Counted from the stretch's first letter, positions 17,960 to 26,795 are shown. The stretch: 64,000 nucleotides of DNA from [Phormidium] sp. LEGE 05292 (GCF_015207735.1 NZ_JADEWG010000022.1:1-64000), one strand, 5' to 3'. Notes: a model not told the origin generated them from the letters alone. A program made the numbers and translations.

Positions 17960-19114
17960 ATGAGAATAGCGCATCGTCTTACTGATTGGTTGGAACGTCG
18001 TTGGGTTGTACCTGCTTATAGTGGTTGGGTTTTAGGGGCTTTTTCCCTGTGTTTTTTAGCCGCAGCTATTAATACTATGGCTGGATGGCTGTATGTAATT
18101 AGCGGGGTGAGTTTTGCTTTATTGGGAATAGCGGCGACTTTGCCTGTTCGATCGCTCAAAGGGCTTCATCTCCAACGTCTCCCCATTTCACCAATTAGTG
18201 CTGGCGATGAACTGACTGTAGAAATCGAATTACACAATCACAGTTCTCAACCAAAAACTTTACTGCAAATTAAAGATTTAATTCCTTTTGTTCTCGGTCA
18301 ACCTGTCTCTGGTGTAATTGAAACTATTTTGCCGGGGCAAACTCACCGTTGGATTTATTACCAACCAACTGAAAAACGTGGCGTTTACCGCTGGCATACT
18401 ATTCAATTACGCACTGCCACACCTTTGGGTTTATTTTGGTGTCGTCGAGAGCGTCAACTTCCCACTACAGCCATAGTTTATCCTACGGTTTTACCCTTGA
18501 CTACCTGCCCTTTGATAGATGAAATTGGGCAAGAAGATAGTCCGCAATATTTTAGTCGCGATCGCCGTTCCCAAATAGCAAATCAAGACTTAACGCGATC
18601 GCTTCGTCCCTACCGTTGGGGAGATCCCTTCCGCTTAGTTCATTGGCGCACCAGCGCCCGTTACGGTGAGTTGCGCGTTCGAGAATTAGAAGTATTTACA
18701 GGCGGTCAAGAAGTCATTATTTGTTTAGATAGTGCTAGCCCTTGGGATGCCGAAAACTTTGAACAAGCAGTAATCGCCGCTGCTTCTTTATATTTTTATG
18801 CCACTCGCACTCAACTAAACGCTAAACTTTGGACAGCTAACACTGGTTTAGTCCAAGGTCATCGCGTAGTCCTAGAAGCACTAGCATCGGTTAACTTTGG
18901 CGAAACACCAGGCGACACCCCGCCACCAGATCAACCAATTGTTTGGTTAACTCCCAATTTTTTAAGTATTAACTCTTTACCCTCTGGTAGTCGCTGGCTA
19001 TTATGGCCCGATCGCACCACCACTCCAAAATCAATGGTACGCGATCGCCCAGGCATCCTGATTCAACCAGAACAGCAATTGCAAACTCAACTACAATCAA
19101 GGGCGAGGGACTAG
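17960..19114 (+). CDS. DUF58 domain membrane protein
   Basis: The 384-residue protein has two N-terminal membrane helices (about residues 18-60), a beta-rich segment, and the DUF58 core with YRWGDPFRLVHWRTSARYG near residue 220. The core is followed by a VWA-like region (EVIICLDSASPWD). DUF58 proteins often sit with MoxR ATPases and transglutaminases; neither is adjacent here. Function is unknown. The last residues (SRARD) and the TAG stop lie in the GGGACTA repeat starting at 19105, so the native C terminus may have been altered. Confidence 0.85.
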   Translation: MRIAHRLTDWLERRWVVPAYSGWVLGAFSLCFLAAAINTMAGWLYVISGVSFALLGIAATLPVRSLKGLHLQRLPISPISAGDELTVEIELHNHSSQPKTLLQIKDLIPFVLGQPVSGVIETILPGQTHRWIYYQPTEKRGVYRWHTIQLRTATPLGLFWCRRERQLPTTAIVYPTVLPLTTCPLIDEIGQEDSPQYFSRDRRSQIANQDLTRSLRPYRWGDPFRLVHWRTSARYGELRVRELEVFTGGQEVIICLDSASPWDAENFEQAVIAAASLYFYATRTQLNAKLWTANTGLVQGHRVVLEALASVNFGETPGDTPPPDQPIVWLTPNFLSINSLPSGSRWLLWPDRTTTPKSMVRDRPGILIQPEQQLQTQLQSRARD

Positions 19115-19180
19115 GGACTAGGGACTGGGGACTAGGGACTGGGGACTGGGGACAAGGGGACAAGGGGACAAGGGGATAAA
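19105..19180. repeat. Heptamer tandem repeat (GGGACTA/GGGGACT/GGGGACAA)
   Basis: Three related units succeed one another: AGGGACT, GGGGACT, then AAGGGGAC. The block fills most of the 151-base gap between the DUF58 gene and ndbB and supplies the DUF58 stop codon. Confidence 0.85.
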
Positions 19181-19265
19181 GGGAAAGAAGGACTCTTCTC
19201 GTCTTCCTCCCAGTCCCCAATCACCTTGCTATCCTGAAAAGAGTCCCTCTGCTAAGACTTCAACC

Positions 19266-20459
19266 ATGAGCAAACAACCTGCCCGTATTTGTATATTAGG
19301 TGGAGGCTTTGGCGGTCTCTACACGGCTCTACGCTTGGATTCGCTACCTTGGGAACAAGGGGAAAAACCGGAAATTGTGCTGGTCGATCGAAGCGATCGC
19401 TTCGTCTTCACTCCCCTACTCTACGAACTTCTCACTGGAGAATTACAAGCTTGGGAAGTCGCACCAAACTTTAGTGAAATTCTGAAAAACACAAATATTC
19501 GTTTTTGTCAAGGAGTTGTTTCGGGAATTGATTTAGAACAGCAGCAAGTTCAATTGCAGGATAGCCCAGCAATTCCGTATGACAAGCTAGTTTTGGCTTT
19601 GGGTGGCGAGTCTCCTTTGGATATGGTACCTGGTGCTTCGGCTTATGCTTTTCCGTTCCGTTCCCTAGCCGATGCTTATCGTTTAGAAGAAAGATTGCGA
19701 GTTTTAGAAGCTTCGGACAAGGATAAAATTCGAGTGGCGATCGTCGGTGCAGGTTATTGTGGAGTGGAATTAGCTTGTAAATTAGCCGATCGCTTGGGAG
19801 ACAGAGGACGCTTTCGACTCGTTGAACAAGCTAATCAAATTTTGCGAACATCGCCAGAATTTAACCGCGAAACCGCACTCAAAGTATTAGAAGCTAAGGG
19901 TATTTGGATTGATTTAGAAACTGCCGTTGATTCCATTGAACCTGATAGTATTTCCTTACTTTATAAAGGACAAATAGACACAATTGCCGCAGAATTAGTC
20001 ATCTGGACGGCGGGAATGCAGGGGTCTAATTTGGTTAAAGTTTTGCCCTTGAAACAAAATCAACGCAGTCAGTTAATTACTACACCAACTCTGCAAGCGA
20101 TCGATCGTCCTGAAATCTTCGTTTTAGGAGATTTAGCAGACTGTCGGGATGTTGATGGGCAACAAGTTCCGGCTTCGGCGCAAGCAGCCTTTCAACAATC
20201 TGATTTTGTAGCTTGGAATATTTGGGCGGCTTTGAGCGATCGACCCTTACTATCTTTCCGTTATCAAAATACAGGCGAAATGCTAATTTTAGGAACCCAA
20301 GATGCCTCAATCTCTAGCATGGGCGTACAATTAAATGGTCAGTTAGCCTATACTTTGCGTCGTCTGATTTATCTGTACCGAATGCCTAATTTAAATCATC
20401 AATTGCGAGTCGGTGTGAACTGGATCTCAAGCCCAATTTTGGAATTATTGACCAACTAA
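19266..20459 (+). CDS. ndbB: Type II NAD(P)H dehydrogenase, NdbB type
   Basis: A 397-residue FAD enzyme of the NDH-2 family. The FAD-binding GxGxxG is in ICILGGGFGGLYTALRL, the second Rossmann motif is VAIVGAGYCGVELA, and the C-terminal FAD motif is EIFVLGDLADC. The C terminus (LYRMPNLNHQLRVGVNWI) and overall sequence match cyanobacterial NdbB as I recall it. In Synechocystis NdbB reduces demethylphylloquinone in vitamin K1 synthesis, in addition to any respiratory role. No long membrane helix is needed, as NDH-2 enzymes bind membranes peripherally. Its stop overlaps the convergent mgtC-like stop by 4 bases. Confidence 0.88.
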   Translation: MSKQPARICILGGGFGGLYTALRLDSLPWEQGEKPEIVLVDRSDRFVFTPLLYELLTGELQAWEVAPNFSEILKNTNIRFCQGVVSGIDLEQQQVQLQDSPAIPYDKLVLALGGESPLDMVPGASAYAFPFRSLADAYRLEERLRVLEASDKDKIRVAIVGAGYCGVELACKLADRLGDRGRFRLVEQANQILRTSPEFNRETALKVLEAKGIWIDLETAVDSIEPDSISLLYKGQIDTIAAELVIWTAGMQGSNLVKVLPLKQNQRSQLITTPTLQAIDRPEIFVLGDLADCRDVDGQQVPASAQAAFQQSDFVAWNIWAALSDRPLLSFRYQNTGEMLILGTQDASISSMGVQLNGQLAYTLRRLIYLYRMPNLNHQLRVGVNWISSPILELLTN

Positions 20460-20998
20460 CGTTGCTGTATTTCTTGACTAGTCGCGCTATCTTTTGACTC
20501 TGTTTTGGTTTGAGGGTTGCGACTACGAAAACCAATGATGTTAGACTTTTTCAGTTTCTTCACTCCACTGAGAACTACTAACGCCATCACAGTTGCGATC
20601 GCACTCATTTGCCATAGACCACAGCCTGCTGCTGCACCTAACCCAGCGGCTAGCCAGATTGTCGCCGCAGAAGTTAACCCTTTAATTTCTGCTTTCCCTG
20701 ATTTCTCAGAAGACTGTTGCAGAATTATCCCGGCACCTAAAAATCCCACCCCTGAAGCTACACCTTGAATAGTTCGACTCAAAGCGTTAGAAGAGGCAAA
20801 AGTACTATCGTTCTCTATTTGTAAGGGAATCATGACAAATACCGCAGCACCTAAGCTGACGATCATAAAAGTTCTCAATCCAGCAGGTCTACCAGGTTGG
20901 TCACGATTAAGACCTATTACACAGCCTATTAGCAAAGCCACTGTTAGTCTAAAAGCGACAACCTGCCAATTGTTAGAACTAAAAAACATCGAATTCAT
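20456..20998 (-). CDS. MgtC/SapB family membrane protein
   Basis: About 180 residues with four predicted membrane helices. The MgtC signature is FRLTVALLIGCVIGLNRDQPGRPAGLRT, then FMIVSLGAAVFVMI and GVGFLGAGIILQ. MgtC-like proteins are linked to growth at low magnesium and to virulence in pathogens; the cyanobacterial role is undefined. The frame is open upstream to a TTG at 21082. ATG 20998 or ATG 21013 better matches the family N terminus, and a G-rich stretch precedes 20998. The C-terminal tail is short, hydrophilic and Ser/Thr/Gln-rich, without the ACT-like domain of longer members. Confidence 0.85.
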   Translation of the reverse strand: MNSMFFSSNNWQVVAFRLTVALLIGCVIGLNRDQPGRPAGLRTFMIVSLGAAVFVMIPLQIENDSTFASSNALSRTIQGVASGVGFLGAGIILQQSSEKSGKAEIKGLTSAATIWLAAGLGAAAGCGLWQMSAIATVMALVVLSGVKKLKKSNIIGFRSRNPQTKTESKDSATSQEIQQR

Positions 20999-21229
20999 GA
21001 CCACACCCCCCATTAGGACTTCTGTGCTGAGTAGAGATTCCTGGTTGAAACTCAGCACTTTTAGTGTGCAGATTCCAGCCAAAAGAGTTTTTCCGCTTTG
21101 CCTGCTATGCTAAATCTATCTCTGGTAAATCGAGCGATTTACCGATGTTTATGATTAAGTATAGATTAAGATTTGGTTAATTTTGAGCAAAATGCTAAGT
21201 TGTAACAATTAGAGGCTGGGTAAATAAAG

Positions 21230-21481
21230 ATGACAGATCCAAAAGAATTTCTTTACCCTAGAGGTCGTTACTACGGCAAATTCACACCAGAGTACTTGAC
21301 GTTTGATGCGAATTTGCAAGAATTCGCTCAACGAATAAGTTATATTTGTGCTCTCCAAACTAATGGTAAATTGTCTGCTGAGGAAGCTTACCAACAAATC
21401 AAAAACCTTTGGAAACAGCTAAAAAGCTCAAAAAAACAACTAGGAATAGATAATTCGGTAGATTCAGACGATCGAGCTTAA
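21230..21481 (+). CDS. Small conserved cyanobacterial protein (DUF7219-like)
   Basis: The 83-residue soluble protein begins KEFLYPRGRYYGKFTPEYL and continues with FAQRISYICALQTNGKLS and a helical LWKQLKSSKKQLGI. I recall this pattern as a widespread small cyanobacterial family, sometimes mis-annotated as an isopropylmalate synthase. It has no membrane segment. Its function is unknown. It is monocistronic: 148 bases upstream are free of genes, and the convergent MBL gene ends 28 bases downstream. Confidence 0.75.
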   Translation: MTDPKEFLYPRGRYYGKFTPEYLTFDANLQEFAQRISYICALQTNGKLSAEEAYQQIKNLWKQLKSSKKQLGIDNSVDSDDRA

Positions 21482-21508
21482 AGGAAAGGTTTTTTGTTGG
21501 CATAGCCT

Positions 21509-22165
21509 TTAGATCAAAGGTTGTGTTTCCAGCATTGCCTCTAAATCCAAAGCTGCTAAGTGTTGGTAAGCTTGTTCGATGACTCGTTTACCCCGGAGAA
21601 AGCCAGTATTAGCACCGGGGCAAAGGTAGTTTAGCGTATTTGGGGAAAAGCGATCGCGCAACAAAGCCACACTCCGAAGTTGTCGCCGCCAATGAAAAGT
21701 CTTAGAAGTTCGCAACGGAACAGGTAAACCTTGCTGATTTGGTAACAGGTGACGACCAGAAAATAATACACCCCCTTGGACGCTCGAATAAACACAGGAA
21801 GAACCAGGAGAATGTCCAGGTGTCCAAATAACTTGAATCTGAGGAGTCAGGTTAAACTCTTGCTCAAAAGTTGTTACCTCTAAATCTGGCAAAAGATAAG
21901 CTTCCTGTTCTTGAATTAAAATTTGACAACCAAAAGCTGCTTGAATCTCCTTTACCTTGCCAATACCGCCTCGGTGAGTGATGATTAACCAAGAAACACC
22001 ACCCTGCTCTTGCAAGAATTGTTGATTTTCTTGATCCCAAGCCGGACAATCGACCAAAATGTGAGTTTGGTTTTCTACAATAAGGTAGGCTGTTGCTCCC
22101 AACGTATCTCGATTGGGTGGAAAGGCAGAAATAGTGTCCAAGACAGCCCTTGCTAGTTTGGACAT
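21509..22165 (-). CDS. MBL-fold protein with an altered metal-binding motif
   Basis: The 218-residue protein has the metallo-beta-lactamase fold: AYLIVENQTHILVDCPAWD, then WLIITHRGGIGKVKEIQ, then IQVIWTPGHSPGSSCVY and VLFSGRHLLPN. The first metal motif HxHxDH is replaced by HRGGIG, so at least two metal ligands are lost. GHSPGS and the distal SGRHL are kept. It may be catalytically altered or non-hydrolytic. Its ATG (22165) lies only 3 bases from the divergent ATG of the site-2 protease. Confidence 0.8.
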   Translation of the reverse strand: MSKLARAVLDTISAFPPNRDTLGATAYLIVENQTHILVDCPAWDQENQQFLQEQGGVSWLIITHRGGIGKVKEIQAAFGCQILIQEQEAYLLPDLEVTTFEQEFNLTPQIQVIWTPGHSPGSSCVYSSVQGGVLFSGRHLLPNQQGLPVPLRTSKTFHWRRQLRSVALLRDRFSPNTLNYLCPGANTGFLRGKRVIEQAYQHLAALDLEAMLETQPLI

Positions 22166-22168
22166 AAT

Positions 22169-23674
22169 ATGATTCTTTTATTGCTCATACTACTAGGAAT
22201 AGCTACTTACTTTATCGTGAAGCGTAGCGTCGCTGGCATCACCACAACGCCAATTTGGTTATTGTGGTTGGTGATGATGGCACCACCGTTTGTTTGGACT
22301 GGGTGGATTTTGGCTTATGGCAGAAATCGACCAATGCCAGCAGCCTTGTTACTTGGTGTGTTCTTTGCTTCCCTAATTTTGTACACTTTCCTGATTCAAA
22401 AGGGAAGAATACAACCTCAAACGAAAGCAAATGAGACAACAAATAACTCCAAAACACCAGAAACAGCTAAGCCAGCTGATGCCGAAGCGCCAAAAGTACG
22501 CCCCATTAATAAAGAAGAGGAAGCTCAACTGCGAGATTGTTTCCCTTGGTCAGTTTACTACCTGCAAGACTTAGAGTACCACCCACAAGCGGTAATTTGT
22601 CGGGGACATTTGCGAACTAAATCGGAAGAAGCGTATCGAACGATTCGTAGTAATATTCAAGCTAAATTTGGCGATCGCTTTTTAGTTATCTTTCAAGATA
22701 GTTTCACCGAACACCCCTTTTTTGCCTTAGTTCCTAACCCTCAAGCCCACCCCGATGTTAAGCGGATCAACGCCAATATTGATCGCCCCGGTTTAGCCTT
22801 AGCATTGTTGTTGATTACCCTTTTTACCACCACAGTTATTGGTACAGAAATTGCAGGCGTTACCCTCAAAGCCCTCCAATCTGACCCCAGTTTATTACTC
22901 AAAGGCTTACCATACTCTTTAGCAATAATGACCATTTTGGGCGTTCACGAAATGGGTCATTACCTAATGGCTAAACGCTACAAAATCCGCGCCACACTGC
23001 CCTATTTTATTCCCATCCCCTTTTTCCTGGGAACTTTTGGCGCATTTATTCAAATGCGAAGCCCCGTACCCAACCGCAAAGCTTTATTCGATGTGGGAAT
23101 TGCAGGCCCATTAGCAGGTTTCATTGTTACAATACCTTTGCTAATTTGGGGTTTGGCTAATTCTAGCGTTGTTCCCCTACCAGAAAGGACAGGAATATTA
23201 CAATTTGATGCCCTGATTCCCAATTTTTCGATTTTGCTAGCAATTTTAAGTAAACTAGCTCTTGGTAGCGAACTTACGGCTAAGACTGCAATTAATCTTC
23301 ACCCAGTAGCCGTAGCTGGTTACATTGGTTTAATCGTCACAGCTTTAAATTTAATGCCAGTTGGACAACTCGACGGCGGGCACATCGTCCATGCAATGTT
23401 TGGACAAAAAAAAGCAATTGCTATTGGTCAACTTGCTCGCTTGTTACTGCTATTCGTCTCTTTAATGCCGATACTTTTCCAGGTGACGCTGATTCCTAGA
23501 GATTTTCTGTTATGGGCATTATTCCTGTTTTTAATGCCTGTGTACGATGAACCAGCACTTAATGATGTGACAGAATTAGACAACAAACGAGACTTGTTCG
23601 GTTTACTTTCCCTAGCCCTACTGTTGTTAATCATTTTGCCTGCACCTCAATTCTTAATCCGATTGTTGAATTGA
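22169..23674 (+). CDS. Site-2 protease family (EGY-like) membrane metalloprotease
   Basis: A 501-residue intramembrane M50 peptidase. Hydrophobic helices occupy residues 1-80. A soluble domain at about 110-205 (DCFPWSVYYLQDLEYHPQAV) is typical of the EGY type found in cyanobacteria and chloroplasts. The catalytic core has HEMGH near residue 259 and the third zinc ligand in NLMPVGQLDGGHI. Related plastid EGY proteins act in thylakoid development, and bacterial S2Ps cleave anti-sigma factors; the target here is unknown. It is divergent from the MBL gene with almost no spacer, so its promoter must lie inside that gene, or the true start is further downstream. Confidence 0.92.
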   Translation: MILLLLILLGIATYFIVKRSVAGITTTPIWLLWLVMMAPPFVWTGWILAYGRNRPMPAALLLGVFFASLILYTFLIQKGRIQPQTKANETTNNSKTPETAKPADAEAPKVRPINKEEEAQLRDCFPWSVYYLQDLEYHPQAVICRGHLRTKSEEAYRTIRSNIQAKFGDRFLVIFQDSFTEHPFFALVPNPQAHPDVKRINANIDRPGLALALLLITLFTTTVIGTEIAGVTLKALQSDPSLLLKGLPYSLAIMTILGVHEMGHYLMAKRYKIRATLPYFIPIPFFLGTFGAFIQMRSPVPNRKALFDVGIAGPLAGFIVTIPLLIWGLANSSVVPLPERTGILQFDALIPNFSILLAILSKLALGSELTAKTAINLHPVAVAGYIGLIVTALNLMPVGQLDGGHIVHAMFGQKKAIAIGQLARLLLLFVSLMPILFQVTLIPRDFLLWALFLFLMPVYDEPALNDVTELDNKRDLFGLLSLALLLLIILPAPQFLIRLLN

Positions 23675-23690
23675 TCGGCAAGCAAAGTGC

Positions 23691-23696
23691 TATAAT
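23691..23696 (+). promoter_or_regulatory. Probable -10 box of tRNA-Arg
   Basis: A perfect TATAAT sits 14 bases before the tRNA 5' end. I see no convincing -35 at standard spacing. Confidence 0.55.
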
Positions 23697-23710
23697 GGAT
23701 AATGTTGTGT

Positions 23711-23783
23711 GGGCACGTAGCTCAGTGGATAGAGCACCAGGTTCCGGTCCTGGGTGTCGGGGGTTCAAATCCCTCCGTGCTCG
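23711..23783 (+). tRNA. tRNA-Arg (anticodon CCG)
   Basis: A 73-base cloverleaf. Acceptor GGGCACG pairs with CGTGCTC (one G-T), and discriminator G follows. The D-arm has TAGCTCAGTGGATAGAGCA. The anticodon stem CCAGG/CCTGG encloses TTCCGGT with anticodon CCG. The T-arm has GGTTCAAATCC. The 3' CCA is not encoded. It reads CGG arginine codons. The gene ends 9 bases before the convergent SIR2 stop. Confidence 0.95.
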
Positions 23784-23792
23784 TTTTGTTTA

Positions 23793-24542
23793 TTAAAACT
23801 CGGACTGGCGCTCTAGCAGTTGTGGCAAAATTTCTTCAGCACGTCCCAGGTATTCTTCTTGGAAATATGGATTGGGTGGATTGATTGGTTCCTTGTTAAT
23901 TATTATCGTTCTTGCACCAACATAAGCTGCCGATCGGACAAAGTTAGCAGCCGGAAATACTACGCCTGACGTGCCAACAGCGAGAAATAAGTCGCATTCA
24001 CGGAGCGATCGCTTTGATTTCCAGTCTGCTAGTGGTGAAAGGCTCTCGCCAAATAGTACAATATCTGGGCGCAGCAGATGACCGCACAAAGGACACGAAG
24101 GTATGGAGTCTGTATACAGATTTTCTTCTAAGTACGGTTCCAAAGTACAGTCTGGGAAAGTACACCTTGTCCGATGTACGTTTCCGTGCAGTTCGATAAC
24201 ATTGTGACTCCCGGCAAGCTGATGTAGTCCGTCTATATTCTGAGTAATTAAAGTGAAGGACCGATCGGGGCGAAGATGATGTTCCAAATGGGCAAGTGCG
24301 ATATGGGCTGCATTCGGGGTTGCTTGGGAAGCAGCTTTACGGAAGTGGCTAAAGTAGTGCCACAAACCAGCCGGATCTTCTTCAACTGCCTGGACGGATG
24401 TATATTTTTTGGTAGAAGGTTCTTCACCTATGCTGCCAGTACCGCGAAAGGTAGGGAGTCCTGATGCTACCGAAATCCCCGCCCCGGTTAGCACAACAAT
24501 GTTTGTATAACTGGAGAAATCGATCTCAATCAGCTCTCTCAT
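23793..24542 (-). CDS. SIR2 family NAD-dependent protein deacylase
   Basis: About 249 residues. The NAD-binding motif is VVLTGAGISVASGLPTFRG, followed by TLITQNIDGLHQLAG and the catalytic His in IELHGNVHRTRC. A zinc site is formed by two pairs, CTFPDC and CPLC. RPDIVLFGESL and AVGTSGVVFPAANF complete the NAD pocket. It removes acyl groups from protein lysines using NAD. It is similar in size to CobB/SIRT5-type enzymes; substrate preference cannot be read with confidence. ATG 24542 is chosen over an in-frame TTG at 24548. It is not obviously operonic. Confidence 0.92.
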   Translation of the reverse strand: MRELIEIDFSSYTNIVVLTGAGISVASGLPTFRGTGSIGEEPSTKKYTSVQAVEEDPAGLWHYFSHFRKAASQATPNAAHIALAHLEHHLRPDRSFTLITQNIDGLHQLAGSHNVIELHGNVHRTRCTFPDCTLEPYLEENLYTDSIPSCPLCGHLLRPDIVLFGESLSPLADWKSKRSLRECDLFLAVGTSGVVFPAANFVRSAAYVGARTIIINKEPINPPNPYFQEEYLGRAEEILPQLLERQSEF

Positions 24543-24626
24543 CTTCAATATCCGTTTAGGCGTTTAGATAATAGGTTAGCGATCGCTCGATCGACCTAAC
24601 CAATTTCTTCAACTACAACCATACAT

Positions 24627-24780
24627 TTGACTTCTCCCCTGGATGGAATCACAGGGGATTCTAAACTGATGTTGCTACGCAGGCTGAAGCCATGCTACGC
24701 AACGTTTACGATATGATTTATTTAACCTCTTAAACAAGTCATATCGTTGTGGCACAGTCAAGGATGCCCTACCCACCTCG
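24627..24780 (-). ncRNA. Putative omegaRNA (reRNA) region of TnpB
   Basis: In IS605-type elements the guide RNA spans the 3' end of tnpB and the right end, with the guide beyond the end. Here, minus-strand DNA past the tnpB stop folds into GTTGC...GCAAC with an inner GGCT-TC-AGCC hairpin, followed by the CCCCTG/CAGGGG hairpin and TCAA at 24627. The guide would be the bases read from 24626 downward. Inferred from structure and family precedent only. Confidence 0.45.
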
Positions 24781-26048
24781 GCTAAAGATAAACTTAGCTG
24801 TGTGGCTACTTTTTTTAAAATGTTTGCTGCTGCCTGAGCATCAGATGAGGTTAAGAATCCTTTGGCAGATTGATACAATCCACGTTTTACCCTTTTACCT
24901 GACGGTTTCCATCCTGCGGGTTTTTCACCATGCCTGTAGAGGTTATCGTCATCCAAGTAAGACGCTTTTGAGGTGTACGCTTCTTCTGTTAGAGTAACCA
25001 TAATTCCGTATTCACTAGCCAATTCTTTTAATCTTTGAATTAGCCTGCCTGTTGGAATTGGGACAAAGCTTTGATTACTTACTTTGCCTAAACTAGCACT
25101 AACTTTTTGCAATTTATTCCAACCAATAACTATATTTCCTATCTGGTCATTTAGGCATCGGTTAACAATGAACCTAGCTGCTTTGTTGATGGCATCTCGC
25201 ATTTGGTTATTTCGCTTACGTTGAATACGGTCAAGGTTGGCATCCCAATAAAAATCAGATTTACCTTGTTTATATTTGGCAAGCAAACGACAATAACCTT
25301 GATTCATTGATTTCAGCTTTCTCCCATCAATAATCAGGCTTTTACCTAGTGTAGAAACTCCAGTTAACCAATTTGTACCACCATGATCAAATCCCCATGC
25401 TTGAGAATAATCAAGGTGTGGATTAATTTTAATTGGTTGCTTACCATCATCAATCACCCAATCAATCCAGAAATCACCATAATAAGGTCTGATGGTTACT
25501 TCCTTAACCCAGTCAGAATCAATAAAATCAGGCAAAAGTAGTTTGATATCTGTGATTAACTCCCTTTTAGTTTCTTTACTAATTGATGGCTGAAAGTAAC
25601 CATTTTTAAAAGTAAGTGCTTGACGGGGAAATGTTACTGCTGCCAAACCTCCTTTTTTACGATACTTAGGCAATGAAGGTCTATCTACATCCCCGTTGTA
25701 GTAAGCTTTAACTAATCCGTTGTAGCTAGCTATTGATTCACCAACTAGCTTTAAGGTTTGTTGTGCTGCTTGCGCTGCCAAACCTTTATAATGTGGGTTG
25801 TCTTTAAGAGCTTTGTCTAATTCAGGATAAGTTGTTTGGCAAGAATAAGTTTTCCATCCACTATACAATTCATCACTACACCAGTAAGTTGTAAAAGCAT
25901 TATCCATGCTTTCTAGTCTTGCGTAATGATTTTGGCGAGTATAATAAATTGCACAATTTATTAAGCTATTTGAGTGCTGGCATTGGTCAACCCAAAAAGC
26001 TTTTTCTTCATCTGTGAATCTACCTCTGATTGGAATTGTTTTGTACAA
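24675..26048 (-). CDS. tnpB: TnpB RNA-guided nuclease, zinc-finger-less type
   Basis: A 457-residue TnpB. RuvC-I is WGFDHGGTNWLTGVS (Asp kept), RuvC-II Glu is in MVTLTEEAYTSKAS, and RuvC-III Asp is in SSDAQAAANILKK. The C4 zinc finger usual between RuvC-II and III is absent; the gap instead has YLDDDNLYRHGEKPAGW and SGKRVKRGLYQS, as in another common cyanobacterial TnpB branch. Arg/Lys-rich helices (DRIQRKRNNQMRDAINKAAR) fit the bridge region. It is expected to cut DNA next to a short motif using an omegaRNA. The start is TTG 26048, supported by AGGAGGTG 9 bases upstream; that site lies in a hairpin. It appears intact. Confidence 0.85.
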   Translation of the reverse strand: MYKTIPIRGRFTDEEKAFWVDQCQHSNSLINCAIYYTRQNHYARLESMDNAFTTYWCSDELYSGWKTYSCQTTYPELDKALKDNPHYKGLAAQAAQQTLKLVGESIASYNGLVKAYYNGDVDRPSLPKYRKKGGLAAVTFPRQALTFKNGYFQPSISKETKRELITDIKLLLPDFIDSDWVKEVTIRPYYGDFWIDWVIDDGKQPIKINPHLDYSQAWGFDHGGTNWLTGVSTLGKSLIIDGRKLKSMNQGYCRLLAKYKQGKSDFYWDANLDRIQRKRNNQMRDAINKAARFIVNRCLNDQIGNIVIGWNKLQKVSASLGKVSNQSFVPIPTGRLIQRLKELASEYGIMVTLTEEAYTSKASYLDDDNLYRHGEKPAGWKPSGKRVKRGLYQSAKGFLTSSDAQAAANILKKVATQLSLSLAEVGRASLTVPQRYDLFKRLNKSYRKRCVAWLQPA

Positions 26049-26056
26049 TCTTTACT

Positions 26057-26073
26057 CACCTCCTTTTTAGGAG
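26057..26073 (-). promoter_or_regulatory. Hairpin covering the tnpB ribosome-binding site
   Basis: On the minus strand CTCCT (26073-26069), AAAA, AGGAG (26064-26060) form a 5-bp hairpin. The second arm is part of the AGGAGGTG Shine-Dalgarno sequence used by the TTG start. It may restrain translation, or be the element's left-end hairpin recognised by a transposase, or both. Confidence 0.5.
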
Positions 26074-26180
26074 TATAGTTCTATTTTTGCAAAATTCCCC
26101 ATCAGAATTTCCCTCAATAGATTTATATCAACTTATTTCTTGCCAGCAATCGAGTTTATGATGATTTTACACATAGCCAT

Positions 26181-26438
26181 TTACTCAGCCAAGCTTTCGT
26201 TCTGAACCGGGTTTTCACTTCCCGCAAATCTTTTAGTAGATTCACTTGGTTGCAATCCTGACTCTCCAATTAGGTAGCAAGCTTCAAGTTTCTTCAATGC
26301 TTCTAATTTATCTTCTGGCTTAAGCCGATAATTTTGAGCCTGTAAGTTGACCATTTCTCGCAAAACAATCACTATTAAAACTCCAACCACAGTTGCTAAA
26401 ACTCCAGCCATTCCCACAAATACAGCGATCGTGTTCAT
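26181..26438 (-). CDS. Small single-pass membrane protein, hypothetical
   Basis: The 85-residue protein has one N-terminal membrane helix (VFVGMAGVLATVVGVLIVIVL, split here as a roughly 20-residue span at residues 6-26), followed by a charged helical cytoplasmic part (RLKPEDKLEALKKLEACYL). I do not recognise the family. ATG 26438 is the only good start; a weak purine-rich stretch precedes it. It is flanked by the tnpB left end and by repeat-rich DNA, so it has no operon partner. Confidence 0.55.
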   Translation of the reverse strand: MNTIAVFVGMAGVLATVVGVLIVIVLREMVNLQAQNYRLKPEDKLEALKKLEACYLIGESGLQPSESTKRFAGSENPVQNESLAE

Positions 26439-26795
26439 AATTTCTATCTCCGAATAATTAATGAGGTTTACTGCCTAACACGAATTGATTAGGTTTTCTA
26501 TTTAGTTCTATAAATATTTCCGGTTAATTATTGACTTTCAGGATATTTTTTTTTGGGATATTTTGAGAAGAGATTGTTTATTTACGATCTCAAACTTAGA
26601 ACTTCAAAGCTTATATCCCACATCCGCAGATTCGGCTCGTATTGTGGGTTCTAGACCGAGTGAAGGATGGGGAAAGCGGTGCGATTTGTTGTTATTAGGG
26701 AATTGTAAAAGATGAAATCCTGTAGAGAATTAGATTGTACTTTTAAAAAATTTTTGCATCTATCTAATGGCATAAAATTTGACAAAAAGCAGCTC

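Larger units (their letters stand above)
24627..26090 (-). mobile_element. IS200/IS605-type element carrying tnpB only
   Basis: The element consists of tnpB plus structured ends; no tnpA transposase is present, so it would need one in trans. The right end has a perfect 7-bp hairpin (24635-24641 with 24652-24658; TCCCCTG and CAGGGGA on the plus strand), and on the element strand it ends GGGAGAAGTCAA at 24627. The left end is probably just upstream of the hairpin at 26060-26073; I could not fix the exact left boundary. Confidence 0.65.

Noticed and set aside
19105-19180. CRISPR-like array
   Set aside because: Units are 7-8 bases, directly adjacent and degenerate, with no unique spacers. These are short tandem repeats, as are those at 6921, 10564, 12131, 16250 and 62674.
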